A DNA stretch of 36,101 nucleotides, from assembly GCA_017558175.1 (NCBI GenBank), contig JAFYWH010000040.1, positions 1 through 36,101 of the forward strand, written 5' to 3'. The notes under the pieces were generated by a model. The model saw only the letters and a list, made by a program, of their open reading frames with translations. It had not been told where the DNA came from and ran no database searches. This document shows positions 25,972-33,773 of this stretch, in pieces. Position 1 is the first letter of the stretch; every line of letters starts with the position of its first letter. Both the position numbers and the translations under genes were made by a program. This stretch comes from Bacteroidaceae bacterium (GTDB taxonomy: Bacteria > Bacteroidota > Bacteroidia > Bacteroidales > Bacteroidaceae).

Positions 25972-26044
25972 GTTTATAATGGTTGGAGGATTTTATAGTT
26001 GGATGGTTTACACAAATGGGTAAAACTATGTATCTGGTGAGCAT

Positions 26045-26072
26045 AAAAAAAAGAGTCACATACCTGTAACTC
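26045..26072 (-). terminator. Terminator of tRNA-Lys
   Basis: On the minus strand an 8-bp stem (26072-26065 with 26060-26053, 4-base loop, one wobble) is followed by eight T residues (26052-26045). Confidence 0.75.
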
Positions 26073-26086
26073 TCTGATTCTTCGAG

Positions 26087-26159
26087 TGATTCGCTTGGGG
26101 CTCGAACCCAAGACCCCAACATTAAAAGTGTTGTGCTCTACCTGCTGAGCTAGCGAATC
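26087..26159 (-). tRNA. tRNA-Lys(UUU)
   Basis: The 73-base cloverleaf on the minus strand has acceptor arms GATTCGC/GCGAATC, D-arm with AGCTCAGC-GGTAGAGC, anticodon loop CTTTTAA (anticodon TTT), and T-arm with GGTTCGAGCC. The discriminator base is A at 26087 and CCA is not encoded. It has its own promoter and terminator. The 384-base gap between 25928 and 26312 is thus filled by a terminator, this tRNA unit and a palindromic repeat. Confidence 0.96.
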
Positions 26160-26195
26160 AAACCTTATGGAGCATATTCTTCCGAATTGCGGGTG

Positions 26196-26227
26196 CAAAG
26201 GTAAGGCTTTCTGCCGAGATTTGCAAA
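26196..26227 (-). promoter_or_regulatory. Promoter of tRNA-Lys
   Basis: Minus strand TTTG (26227-26224), 20 bp, TACCTTTG (26203-26196); the tRNA begins at 26159. Confidence 0.7.
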
Positions 26228-26260
26228 TATTTGATTCTTAAACCTCGTGAAGCTGTTTTA

Positions 26261-26320
26261 AAAACGCTTGGGCGTTTGAGGCAAAATGCTTCTGTGTTTT
26301 TAGTGAAACGCCTAAACGTT
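26261..26320. repeat. Diverged second copy of the 13015-13076 hairpin element
   Basis: Over about 60 bases it follows the same order as 13015-13076 (AAAACGCTT-GGCGTT-GAGGCAAAA, then degenerate arm, then AAACG-C-AAACGTT). Arms 26263-26277 and 26306-26320 pair with two imperfect positions; the inner right arm has decayed. It overlaps the last codons of the minus-strand permease gene and may serve as its terminator. Confidence 0.65.
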
Positions 26321-27406
26321 CTTGATGGAGCTCTCTTCCTGATTCTTGATGAATCGTTTGTAATAAGACAAAATGATGGTGGTGCATGGCAAGGCGATAA
26401 TCATACCCAGCATGCCCATCAAGGCACCCCAAATGGAGAGCGAGAGTAGGATAATGGCCGGATTCAATCCGGTGATTTTTCCCATCACCTTTGGCACGAT
26501 GATGGCATCTTGGATGGCTTGAACGATGCAGAACACCAACAGGGCTGTGCCCAATATCCACCAGAAGTTTTCTCCCGTATCGGCAGCCTTGAGCAAGGCT
26601 AACAGAATAGTCGGAACAAGGGCAATGAGTTGCAGATAGGGAACCATGTTCAGAAGTCCGATGAACAATCCGAAACCGATGGCAAGCGGAAAGTCGATGA
26701 TCAGGAATCCGATGCTGAACAAGACGCCCACCAGGAATGCAACCAATGCTTGTCCGCGGAAATAGCGGTTCATGCCTTCCTTCACATCGTTGACAATTCG
26801 GACGGTCATCTCCCGGTATTTGGCGGGCACAAGGTTTATCCATCCGGTTGCGATGGTTTCATAATCCAACAAGATGAAGAACGTGTAAAGCAATACGATG
26901 AAGGCGGTGAAGATGCTGAAAATGACATTCACCGATTGGGTGAAGATGCTCCATGCCTTTGGGAGAATGCTTTGTAGCGTATGTGTTAAGTTGCTTTCAG
27001 TCAATGCATTCTGAATCTGCTCCATGTTGATGTATTCCTTGATGAAATTGGCCACCGTTCCCGGTATGTGGGCTTGTTGCGAGCCTTCGATGAAGTAGGC
27101 GGTGAGCAATTCCTTCAGCTTTCCGAATTCGTCGATGATAGGAGGGAAGAGCACGATGGCGGTGAGCGTGAAGAACACTAAGAGAGACATCATGACTATC
27201 AAGATGGAGGCCACCCGATTCTTGACCCTCAGCTTGTGTTGCACGAAAGTCACCATCGGATAAGTCATGTAAGCTATCAGCCATGCTATAAAGAAAGGAA
27301 GGAGGACGCTGCTCAGATAATTGATTAAGTAGAGTATGCCTAATACGATAATGACACTGATTATTCCTCGGATAAAACTATCGAATGTGATTTTCTTTTC
27401 TAGCAT
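26312..27406 (-). CDS. AI-2E family transporter (UPF0118/PerM-like permease)
   Basis: This 364-residue inner-membrane protein has about eight hydrophobic segments in the family pattern: N-terminal LYLINYLSSVLLPFFIAWLI, a central amphipathic region, then RGQALVAFLVGVLFSIGFL and FGLFIGLLNMVPYLG-like GLLNMVPYLQ, and PKVMGKITGLNPAIILLSL near the end. The NxxPYxG/Q and P-x-V-x-G blocks define the AI-2E transporter family. Members have been linked to autoinducer-2 export, Na+/H+ exchange or other transport, so substrate is open. It stands alone and is divergent from rsmI. Confidence 0.9.
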   Translation of the reverse strand: MLEKKITFDSFIRGIISVIIVLGILYLINYLSSVLLPFFIAWLIAYMTYPMVTFVQHKLRVKNRVASILIVMMSLLVFFTLTAIVLFPPIIDEFGKLKELLTAYFIEGSQQAHIPGTVANFIKEYINMEQIQNALTESNLTHTLQSILPKAWSIFTQSVNVIFSIFTAFIVLLYTFFILLDYETIATGWINLVPAKYREMTVRIVNDVKEGMNRYFRGQALVAFLVGVLFSIGFLIIDFPLAIGFGLFIGLLNMVPYLQLIALVPTILLALLKAADTGENFWWILGTALLVFCIVQAIQDAIIVPKVMGKITGLNPAIILLSLSIWGALMGMLGMIIALPCTTIILSYYKRFIKNQEESSIKNV

Positions 27407-27432
27407 GTTTTTGAATAATTAAGTTTCAATCG

Positions 27433-27463
27433 TTGCAAATATACTACTTTCTTCTTACATTTG
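27433..27463 (+). promoter_or_regulatory. Promoter of rsmI
   Basis: TTG (27433-27435), 20 bp, TACATTTG (27456-27463). A minus-strand -7 box TATATTTG (27443-27436) for the permease sits inside the spacer, so divergent promoters overlap. The position excludes the longer reading frame beginning at 27433. Confidence 0.7.
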
Positions 27464-27489
27464 TTCCGAATATAAGCAAAAACCGAAAA

Positions 27490-28164
27490 ATGGGAAAATT
27501 GTTCGTTGTTCCTACACCAGTAGGAAATTTGGGAGACATGACTTTTCGCGCCATCCGTGTGTTGAAGGAGGCAGATTTGATATTGGCGGAAGACACTCGC
27601 ACATCGGGTATTCTGTTGAAACATTTCGAAATAAAGAATTCGATGATTTCGCACCATAAGTTCAATGAACACAAGACGGTGGAAGGCATCGTCAATCGTT
27701 TGAAGGCAGGCGAAACCATTGCCCTCATCTCCGATGCCGGCACTCCGGGCATCTCCGATCCGGGCTTCCTCGTGGTTCGCGAATGTGTGCGCAATGGCAT
27801 CGAAGTGCAATGTTTGCCGGGAGCTACGGCTTTCGTTCCGGCTCTGGTGTCTTCGGGCTTGCCGAATGACCGCTTCTGCTTCGAAGGGTTCCTTCCGCAG
27901 AAGAAAGGTCGTATGACCCGTTTGCTCTCGCTTCAAGAGGAGTCTCGAACCATGATTTTCTACGAATCTCCTTATCGTTTGGTGAAGACACTCACTCAGT
28001 TTGCCGAATATTTCGGTGGAGAACGACAAGTGTCTGTATGTCGTGAAATCTCGAAAATACACGAAGAAAGCGTCCGTGGAACGTTAACCGAAGTTATTGC
28101 CCACTTTACGGCCAACGAACCACGAGGCGAAATTGTTATCATATTGAGCGGCAAAGAGGACTAA
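27490..28164 (+). CDS. rsmI: 16S rRNA (cytidine(1402)-2'-O)-methyltransferase
   Basis: Starting at MGKLFVVPTPVGNLGDMT gives 224 residues; this N-terminus is canonical for RsmI. Further family blocks are AEDTRTSGILLKHF, LISDAGTPGISDPGFLVV (SAM-binding region), CLPGATAFVPALVSSGLP, FEGFLPQKKGR and FYESPYRL. It methylates the 2'-O of C1402 of 16S rRNA, in the ribosomal P-site, with RsmH modifying the same base. It is shorter than E. coli RsmI (286) because it lacks the C-terminal domain, usual in Bacteroidetes. The lipoprotein gene follows after 23 bp, probably in the same transcript. Confidence 0.95.
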   Translation: MGKLFVVPTPVGNLGDMTFRAIRVLKEADLILAEDTRTSGILLKHFEIKNSMISHHKFNEHKTVEGIVNRLKAGETIALISDAGTPGISDPGFLVVRECVRNGIEVQCLPGATAFVPALVSSGLPNDRFCFEGFLPQKKGRMTRLLSLQEESRTMIFYESPYRLVKTLTQFAEYFGGERQVSVCREISKIHEESVRGTLTEVIAHFTANEPRGEIVIILSGKED

Positions 28165-28187
28165 CTAAATATAAAACACAAGAAATT

Positions 28188-29054
28188 ATGAAGAAAATTT
28201 TATTCGTATCCGTATGTATGGCCCTGTTGGTTTCATCTTGTGGCCAAAGCAAGCGCAATGAATCATTGAAGGCGCAGAACGATTCTTTGAGTGTGGCATT
28301 GGCAGAACGCGATGCCGAATTGGAAGGCATCATGGAAGCTTTCAACGAAGTTCAGGAAGGTTTCCGCTTGATAAACGAAGCCGAAAACCGTGTGGATTTG
28401 CAAAACAATCAGGTAGAAGGTGCGTCGGCTGCTCAGAAAATTCGTGAAGACATCCGCTTCATCAGCGAAAAGTTGCAGAGCAATCGCGACCGCATCGCCG
28501 AATTGGAAAAGCAATTGAATAACAGCAAATATGCTTCCGCTCAGTTGAAGAAGACCATCGAAAACTTCAAGCAGGAATTGGAAGCAAAGACCCAACAGAT
28601 TGAAACTTTGCAAACCGAGTTGGCTTCAAAGAACATCCGCATCGCCGAGTTGGACGATGCTGTTGCCGGCTTGAGCCAAGATGTGGCTGATTTGACCGCA
28701 TTGAACAAGGCGAAGGAAGTGTTGGTGGCCACTCAAGACCAGGCGTTGAATGCCGCATGGTTCGTGTTTGGCACAAGCTCAGAGTTGAAGGATCAGAAAA
28801 TCATCTCGAAGAAACTCTTGCAGAAGACCAAAGTTTTGGAAGACACTGATTTCAATAAGGATTACTTTACTCAGATTGACATCCGTACAGACAAGGAAAT
28901 CAAGCTTTATTCTAAGGATGCCAAGTTGTTGACCGCTCACCCTGAAGGCACTTACGAATTGGCAAAAGACGATAAAGGCCAGCTTGTCTTGAAAATCTCC
29001 AATCCGAACAAGTTCTGGAGCGTTTCACGCTATTTGGTCATCGAAGTGAAATAA
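28188..29054 (+). CDS. Coiled-coil lipoprotein of unknown function
   Basis: This 288-residue protein has a lipoprotein signal with lipobox VSSC (Cys18) followed by GQ. Residues about 25-190 form a nearly continuous heptad-rich coiled coil (LKAQNDSLSVALAERDAELE and similar). The C-terminal 90 residues are globular with strands (FVFGTSSELKDQKII, LLTAHPEGTYEL) and end in RYLVIEVK. It is likely anchored in the periplasmic or outer leaflet of a membrane. I do not recognise a named family; similar coiled-coil lipoproteins next to rsmI are common in Bacteroidales. A terminator follows at 29133. Confidence 0.85.
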   Translation: MKKILFVSVCMALLVSSCGQSKRNESLKAQNDSLSVALAERDAELEGIMEAFNEVQEGFRLINEAENRVDLQNNQVEGASAAQKIREDIRFISEKLQSNRDRIAELEKQLNNSKYASAQLKKTIENFKQELEAKTQQIETLQTELASKNIRIAELDDAVAGLSQDVADLTALNKAKEVLVATQDQALNAAWFVFGTSSELKDQKIISKKLLQKTKVLEDTDFNKDYFTQIDIRTDKEIKLYSKDAKLLTAHPEGTYELAKDDKGQLVLKISNPNKFWSVSRYLVIEVK

Positions 29055-29132
29055 GATTCAGAACTTCAGAACGTCATTCTGCTTGAAATTCAAAGGGTTG
29101 GAATGAAGTTCCTTACTGAAAGAAAAATAAGG

Positions 29133-29166
29133 GTGGGTGTGTTGAAATACGCATCCACTTCTTTTT
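29133..29166 (+). terminator. Terminator after the rsmI-lipoprotein unit
   Basis: Arms 29133-29142 and 29149-29158 pair over 10 bp with two wobbles, followed by TTCTTTTT. Confidence 0.6.
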
Positions 29167-29169
29167 AGG

Positions 29170-29235
29170 CACGGATTACACGGATTAACACGGTTTTTAG
29201 TGCGCGTTTACATAAATTTATCCGTGAAATCCGTG
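29170..29235. repeat. Inverted repeat with internal 9-bp tandem copies
   Basis: CACGGATTACACGG (29170-29183) is inverted at 29222-29235 with one mismatch. The left arm carries two tandem CACGGATTA units plus a partial third. It lies in the 292-base gap between the lipoprotein and the integrase gene (convergent ends). I recall similar CACGGATTA repeats in many Bacteroides intergenic regions. Confidence 0.65.
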
Positions 29236-29346
29236 TTTAAATTTATATTATGACATACCAACTTTCTTTTTTTATTGAAAAGAAAACGGAAAATGAGGTT
29301 TAGTATTGGCTGAACTTGGCGTATATATGGTTGGATATTTTTTTTT

Positions 29347-30501
29347 CTAACAGCAATTCTTCAAATCCTTTACGATAGTGCTTTCCATTACTTCGCTATA
29401 AATCTGGGTGGTGGCGATGTTTCGGTGCCCCAATAATTTCTGTACGGTAGTTATTTGTGCTCCTCTATATATTAGTAAGGTTGCATTGGTGTGTCTGGCC
29501 GAATGGAAAGAGAAGTGTTTGTGGATGTTTGCGAGTTTTCCTAACTTAATCAGTTCTTTATTGGCCGTAGAGTTGGGCTTGATGGCAAAGAATTCGTTCC
29601 ATTTGTTATGGTATTTTTTTAACAATAGCCATGCTTTCCCCTCGAAGAGCAGATGAAGAGGTAATTTTACTTCCGTTCCGGTCTTGATAGTACGGAAAAT
29701 AATCCAAGGATTTTCATTTATCAGTGTGATATTTGTTTCAGAAAGATGGGTGAAGTCCGAATATCTCAATCCCGTATAGCAACAGAACAGAAAAGCATCG
29801 AGTGTATGTGATAGGGCTACTTTCTTTCCTTTCAATTTCAAATCTTCCAATCTTTGCATTTCTTCCGGTAACAGGAAGCTATGTTTTCCTGTTTGTTTTT
29901 TTATCCGGTATCGTTGGAAAGGATTCTTGTTGGCGTCTATCTGTCCCTTATTGATGGCTGTGTTTACAAAAGCTTTCAAATGTTTCATGTGTTTGGCTAC
30001 AGTATTCGTTTGCATTCCTTGTTCGTATAAGAATCTCTCGAAATCATAAATCAGTTGCGGAGTAATATCATTGAATTTCAAATCGCTTCGGAAACGTTTT
30101 AAAAGTTGTAGTGTGGTATTCTTGTTTTTTCTCGTGCTTTCTTTGTTGGGAGAATGGCAGATTTCATCTTCCACAAAGGGAATAAATGAATTGGTTTTGA
30201 TAGAAGGGGGATTGTCTTTCAATATTTGGAGTGTAACTTCTCCTCCACTTTTCCATACGTTGAGTTCCTTTTGTTCCAAATGGATGATGAATTCCAGCAA
30301 CATATAGTTTAACTCTCTTGCATGGGGATGTCTCTTGATGGCTTTTCTCTTGTTGTCCCATTGTTCCGGCTTTAGATAAATGTGTGTAGAAAAATAGATT
30401 TTCTTCTTTTCTAGACTGGCTTCTACATGCAAAAGCGCTTTACCTTGTGCATTCAATTGCTTGTTTTTATTGAAAACCAGACGATAATTAATCTTTTTCA
30501 T
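29347..30501 (-). CDS. Tyrosine recombinase/site-specific integrase
   Basis: This 384-residue protein has an N-terminal arm-binding-like domain (KINYRLVFNKNKQLNAQG; HIYLKPEQWD), a SAM-like core-binding domain (about 115-210) and a catalytic domain with TGLRYSDF (Arg), a Lys in IKTGTEVKLPL, HSARHTNATLL (His-x-x-Arg), LLGHRNIATTQIY (His and nucleophile Tyr). All catalytic residues appear intact. The type matches Bacteroidetes mobile-element integrases and promoter invertases. No attachment-site repeats, cargo or invertible promoter are evident beside it, and it sits between core genes. Its AT-rich codon use stands out from hflX and fumarase. A -7-like box is at 30546-30553 (minus). Confidence 0.92.
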   Translation of the reverse strand: MKKINYRLVFNKNKQLNAQGKALLHVEASLEKKKIYFSTHIYLKPEQWDNKRKAIKRHPHARELNYMLLEFIIHLEQKELNVWKSGGEVTLQILKDNPPSIKTNSFIPFVEDEICHSPNKESTRKNKNTTLQLLKRFRSDLKFNDITPQLIYDFERFLYEQGMQTNTVAKHMKHLKAFVNTAINKGQIDANKNPFQRYRIKKQTGKHSFLLPEEMQRLEDLKLKGKKVALSHTLDAFLFCCYTGLRYSDFTHLSETNITLINENPWIIFRTIKTGTEVKLPLHLLFEGKAWLLLKKYHNKWNEFFAIKPNSTANKELIKLGKLANIHKHFSFHSARHTNATLLIYRGAQITTVQKLLGHRNIATTQIYSEVMESTIVKDLKNCC

Positions 30502-30605
30502 GTTCTTTTTGTATTTAGATGATATTTGGGGAAGAATTTTACAAACAAAAATATAAGAAAAACGTTTTGTGCGATAAAAATGGCCTCTATGTCATGAAGA
30601 AATGG

Positions 30606-30613
30606 TAACTTTG
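30606..30613 (+). promoter_or_regulatory. -7 box of hflX
   Basis: TAACTTTG, 25 bp before ATG 30639. No evident -33 TTG. Confidence 0.5.
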
Positions 30614-30638
30614 CGAAAAATTTCAAGACATTTACTGA

Positions 30639-31889
30639 ATGAAAGAATTTGTAATATCAGAAGCAAAAGTAGAAACAGCGATATTGGTCGGCTTGATTAC
30701 TCAGACACAAGACGAACGGAAAACAACGGAATATCTCGATGAACTTGAGTTCTTGGCGCAAACAGCTGGGGCTGAAGTGGTAAGACGTTTTACTCAGAAG
30801 ATGCCGTGTGCTCACTCGGTTACCTATGTGGGAAAGGGTAAGCTCGAAGAAATCCGTGACTTTATCCGTGCAGAGGAAGAAGAGGAACGTGAAATCGGTA
30901 TGGTTATCTTCGACGATGAACTTTCGGCCAAGCAGATTCGTAACATTGAAGCGGAGCTGAAGGTGAAGATTTTGGACCGTACATCGTTGATTCTCGATAT
31001 CTTTGCGATGCGTGCTCAGACAGCTAACGCCAAGACACAAGTGGAATTGGCTCAATATAAGTATATGTTGCCTCGCTTGCAACGCCTTTGGACCCACTTG
31101 GAACGCCAAGGTGGTGGCTCCGGTGCCGGTGGTGGTAAGGGTTCGGTAGGTCTTCGTGGTCCGGGTGAAACCCAGCTCGAAATGGACCGCCGTATTATCT
31201 TGAACCGTATGTCGCTCTTGAAGGAACGATTGGCCGAAATCGATAAGCAGAAGGCTACCCAAAGAAAGAACCGTGGCCGATTGATTCGTGTGGCATTGGT
31301 GGGATATACCAACGTGGGCAAATCGACATTGATGAACCTGTTGGCCAAGAGTGAGGTGTTTGCTGAAAACAAGTTGTTTGCTACGCTCGATACAACCGTT
31401 CGTAAGGTTATTATTGAAAACCTTCCGTTCTTGTTGTCAGACACCGTGGGATTTATCCGCAAGCTTCCTACCGACTTGGTGGATTCGTTCAAGTCTACAT
31501 TGGACGAAGTGCGTGAGGCGGACTTCTTGGTGCATGTAGTCGATATCTCTCATCCTGACTTCGAAGAACAGATTCAAGTGGTAGAAAAGACCATTGCCGA
31601 CTTGGGTGCAGCAGGCAAGCCTACCATGATTGTCTTCAACAAGATTGACGCTTACACTTATGTGGAAAAGGCGGAAGACGACTTGACTCCGAAGACCAAG
31701 GAAAACATTACGTTGGAAGAACTGATGAATACTTGGATGGCCAAGTTGAATGACAACTGCTTCTTCATCTCGGCCAAGGAAAAGACCAACATGGATGAAT
31801 TGAAGAACATTATATATGATAAGGTAAAGGAACTTCACGTACAGAAGTATCCGTACAATGATTTCCTTTATCAAACATACGATGAATAA
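30639..31889 (+). CDS. hflX: Ribosome-associated GTPase HflX
   Basis: This 416-residue GTPase has the HflX N-terminal domain (THYVGKGK-like VTYVGKGKLEEI; IFDDELSAKQIRNIE; LDRTSLILDIFAMRAQT) and the glycine-rich linker GGGSGAGGGKGSVGLRGPGETQLEMDR region (about 160-185). The G domain shows G1 GYTNVGKSTLMN (about 220), G3 DTVGFIRKLP, G4 NKID and G5 SAKEKTN. HflX splits stalled or hibernating ribosomes under stress. The gene has its own -7 box and a strong terminator at 31892, so it is monocistronic. Confidence 0.96.
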   Translation: MKEFVISEAKVETAILVGLITQTQDERKTTEYLDELEFLAQTAGAEVVRRFTQKMPCAHSVTYVGKGKLEEIRDFIRAEEEEEREIGMVIFDDELSAKQIRNIEAELKVKILDRTSLILDIFAMRAQTANAKTQVELAQYKYMLPRLQRLWTHLERQGGGSGAGGGKGSVGLRGPGETQLEMDRRIILNRMSLLKERLAEIDKQKATQRKNRGRLIRVALVGYTNVGKSTLMNLLAKSEVFAENKLFATLDTTVRKVIIENLPFLLSDTVGFIRKLPTDLVDSFKSTLDEVREADFLVHVVDISHPDFEEQIQVVEKTIADLGAAGKPTMIVFNKIDAYTYVEKAEDDLTPKTKENITLEELMNTWMAKLNDNCFFISAKEKTNMDELKNIIYDKVKELHVQKYPYNDFLYQTYDE

Positions 31890-31891
31890 AG

Positions 31892-31920
31892 AAAAGCCGA
31901 CATTTGTCGGCTTTTTCTTT
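31892..31920 (+). terminator. Terminator of hflX
   Basis: Arms 31892-31902 and 31905-31915 are perfectly complementary (11 bp), ending in a T-rich run. Confidence 0.85.
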
Positions 31921-31961
31921 TATTTTATGTCGTAAAAGTGCGATAATTCAAGAATCCTTCC

Positions 31962-31969
31962 TATCTTTG
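31962..31969 (+). promoter_or_regulatory. -7 box of the fumarase gene
   Basis: TATCTTTG, 42 bp before ATG 32012; no clear -33 element. An AT-rich leader follows, as usual for highly expressed Bacteroidetes genes. Confidence 0.55.
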
Positions 31970-32011
31970 TCGTAATTGATAACTAACGTATAATCTTAAA
32001 ATACTATCATT

Positions 32012-33649
32012 ATGGCAAATCCAGAATTCCACTATCAACCGATGTTTGATTTGGGTCCTGATAAGACCGAGTATTATTTGCTGACCAAGGACTATGTGTC
32101 AGTAAGTGAATTTGAAGGCAAACCTATCTTGAAGATTGAAAAGGAAGGTTTGACTGCGATGGCTAATGCCGCTTTCCGCGATGTTTCTTTCTTGCTTCGT
32201 CGTGCACACAACGAACAGGTTGCCAAGATCTTGAGCGACCCAGAAGCGAGCGATAACGATAAATATGTAGCTTTGACTTTCCTTCGCAATGCTGAAGTTT
32301 CGGCTAAGGGTAAGTTGCCATTGTGCCAGGATACAGGTACAGCTATCATCCATGGTGAAAAGGGTCAGCAAGTATGGACCGGTTACTGCGATGAAGAAGC
32401 TTTGTCGCTCGGTGTGTACAAGACTTATACAGAAGAAAACTTGCGTTATTCTCAGAACGCTCCTTTGACTATGTACGATGAAGTGAACACTAAGTGTAAC
32501 CTTCCTGCTCAGATTGACATCGAAGCAACTGAAGGTATGGAATATCACTTCCTCTGCGTGACTAAGGGTGGTGGCTCGGCTAACAAGACTTACTTGTATC
32601 AGGAAACTAAGGCCGTATTGAATCCGGCTACATTGGTTCCGTTCATGATTGAAAAGATGAAGTCGCTCGGTACAGCTGCTTGCCCTCCTTATCACATTGC
32701 GTTCGTAATCGGTGGTACATCTGCTGAAAAGAACTTGCACACTGTGAAGTTGGCTTCTACTCACTACTACGATGAATTGCCTACAACTGGTAACGAACAT
32801 GGTCGTGCATTCCGCGATGTAGAACTCGAAAAGCAAGTATTGGAAGAAGCTCACAAGATTGGTCTCGGTGCTCAATTCGGCGGTAAGTACATGGCTCACG
32901 ACGTTCGCATCATCCGCTTGCCTCGTCACGGTGCTTCTTGTCCGATTGGTTTGGGCGTATCTTGCTCGGCCGACCGTAACATCAAGTGTAAGATTAACAA
33001 GGACGGTATCTGGATTGAAAAGATGGACGACAAACCAGCTGAATTGATTCCTGCAGAACTCCGCGAAGCTGGTGAAGGCGATGCAGTTAAGATTAACTTG
33101 AACCAACCGATGGCTGACATCTTGAAGGAATTGACTAAGTATCCGGTGGCTACTCGTTTGTCTTTGAACGGTACTATCATCGTAGGTCGTGACATCGCTC
33201 ATGCTAAGTTGAAAGAACGCATCGACAATGGTGAAGACTTGCCACAATACATCAAGGATCATCCTATTTACTATGCAGGTCCTGCTAAGACTCCGGCTGG
33301 TATGGCTTGTGGTTCTATGGGCCCAACAACAGCTGGTCGTATGGACTCTTACGTTGACTTGTTCCAAAGCCACGGCGGTAGCATGATTATGTTGGCAAAG
33401 GGTAACCGTAGCCAGCAGGTAACCGATGCTTGTCAGAAGCATGGTGGTTTCTACCTCGGTTCTATCGGTGGTCCGGCTGCTATCCTTGCTCAGAACAATA
33501 TCAAGAGCATCGAATGTGTGGAATATCCGGAACTCGGCATGGAAGCAATCTGGAAGATTGAAGTAGAAGACTTCCCTGCATTTATCTTGGTAGACGATAA
33601 GGGTAACGACTTCTTCAAGCAATTGAAGCCTCGTTGTTCTTGTAAGTAA
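32012..33649 (+). CDS. fumA: Fumarate hydratase class I (iron-sulfur, FumA/B type)
   Basis: This 545-residue single-chain class I fumarase holds both the alpha region ([32 protein letters not shown]) and beta region ([41 protein letters not shown]) of the family. Cysteines in [18 protein letters not shown] and MACGSMG are the likely ligands of the [4Fe-4S] cluster. It interconverts fumarate and malate, in Bacteroidales mainly in the reductive branch leading to succinate. Codon use is strongly biased (GGT, GCT, CGT, AAC, AAG), suggesting high expression. It is followed by REP-like repeat copy 2. Confidence 0.95.
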   Translation: MANPEFHYQPMFDLGPDKTEYYLLTKDYVSVSEFEGKPILKIEKEGLTAMANAAFRDVSFLLRRAHNEQVAKILSDPEASDNDKYVALTFLRNAEVSAKGKLPLCQDTGTAIIHGEKGQQVWTGYCDEEALSLGVYKTYTEENLRYSQNAPLTMYDEVNTKCNLPAQIDIEATEGMEYHFLCVTKGGGSANKTYLYQETKAVLNPATLVPFMIEKMKSLGTAACPPYHIAFVIGGTSAEKNLHTVKLASTHYYDELPTTGNEHGRAFRDVELEKQVLEEAHKIGLGAQFGGKYMAHDVRIIRLPRHGASCPIGLGVSCSADRNIKCKINKDGIWIEKMDDKPAELIPAELREAGEGDAVKINLNQPMADILKELTKYPVATRLSLNGTIIVGRDIAHAKLKERIDNGEDLPQYIKDHPIYYAGPAKTPAGMACGSMGPTTAGRMDSYVDLFQSHGGSMIMLAKGNRSQQVTDACQKHGGFYLGSIGGPAAILAQNNIKSIECVEYPELGMEAIWKIEVEDFPAFILVDDKGNDFFKQLKPRCSCK

Positions 33650-33664
33650 TTAAAAGAATAACTC

Positions 33665-33757
33665 TCCCCCTTGTGAAGGGGGCTAGGGGGATGTTTCATA
33701 ATTGGAACTCGTATCCATGCGGTTGGAACATCCCCCTGCCCCCCTTCGCAAGGGGGA
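33665..33757. repeat. GC-rich palindromic repeat (REP-like), copy 2
   Basis: Arms 33665-33694 and 33728-33757 have the same design and nearly the same sequence as copy 1 at 20995-21099, with an unrelated 33-base centre. It lies between fumarase and the GH89 gene, in the only 124 bases separating them, and probably terminates the fumarase transcript. Read through in frame it gives a false N-terminal extension of the GH89 protein. Confidence 0.85.
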
Positions 33758-33773
33758 TACATTTTATACGACG

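Noticed and set aside
26087-26159. Integration of a mobile element at tRNA-Lys
   Set aside because: No duplicated tRNA 3' end was seen nearby, and the integrase lies 3 kb away with unrelated core genes between.
29170-29235. Invertible promoter controlled by the adjacent integrase
   Set aside because: The inverted repeats flank only 38 bases containing no TAnnTTTG box, and the neighbouring genes both end toward the region.
32099-33622. 507-residue open frame on the minus strand opposite the fumarase gene
   Set aside because: It is antisense to a well-recognised enzyme with strong codon bias; such bias removes antisense stop codons. No start signal or recognisable motif supports it.
33702-33773. 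24-residue N-terminal extension of the GH89 protein
   Set aside because: It is the in-frame translation of the REP-like repeat arm; a proper signal peptide begins at 33774.
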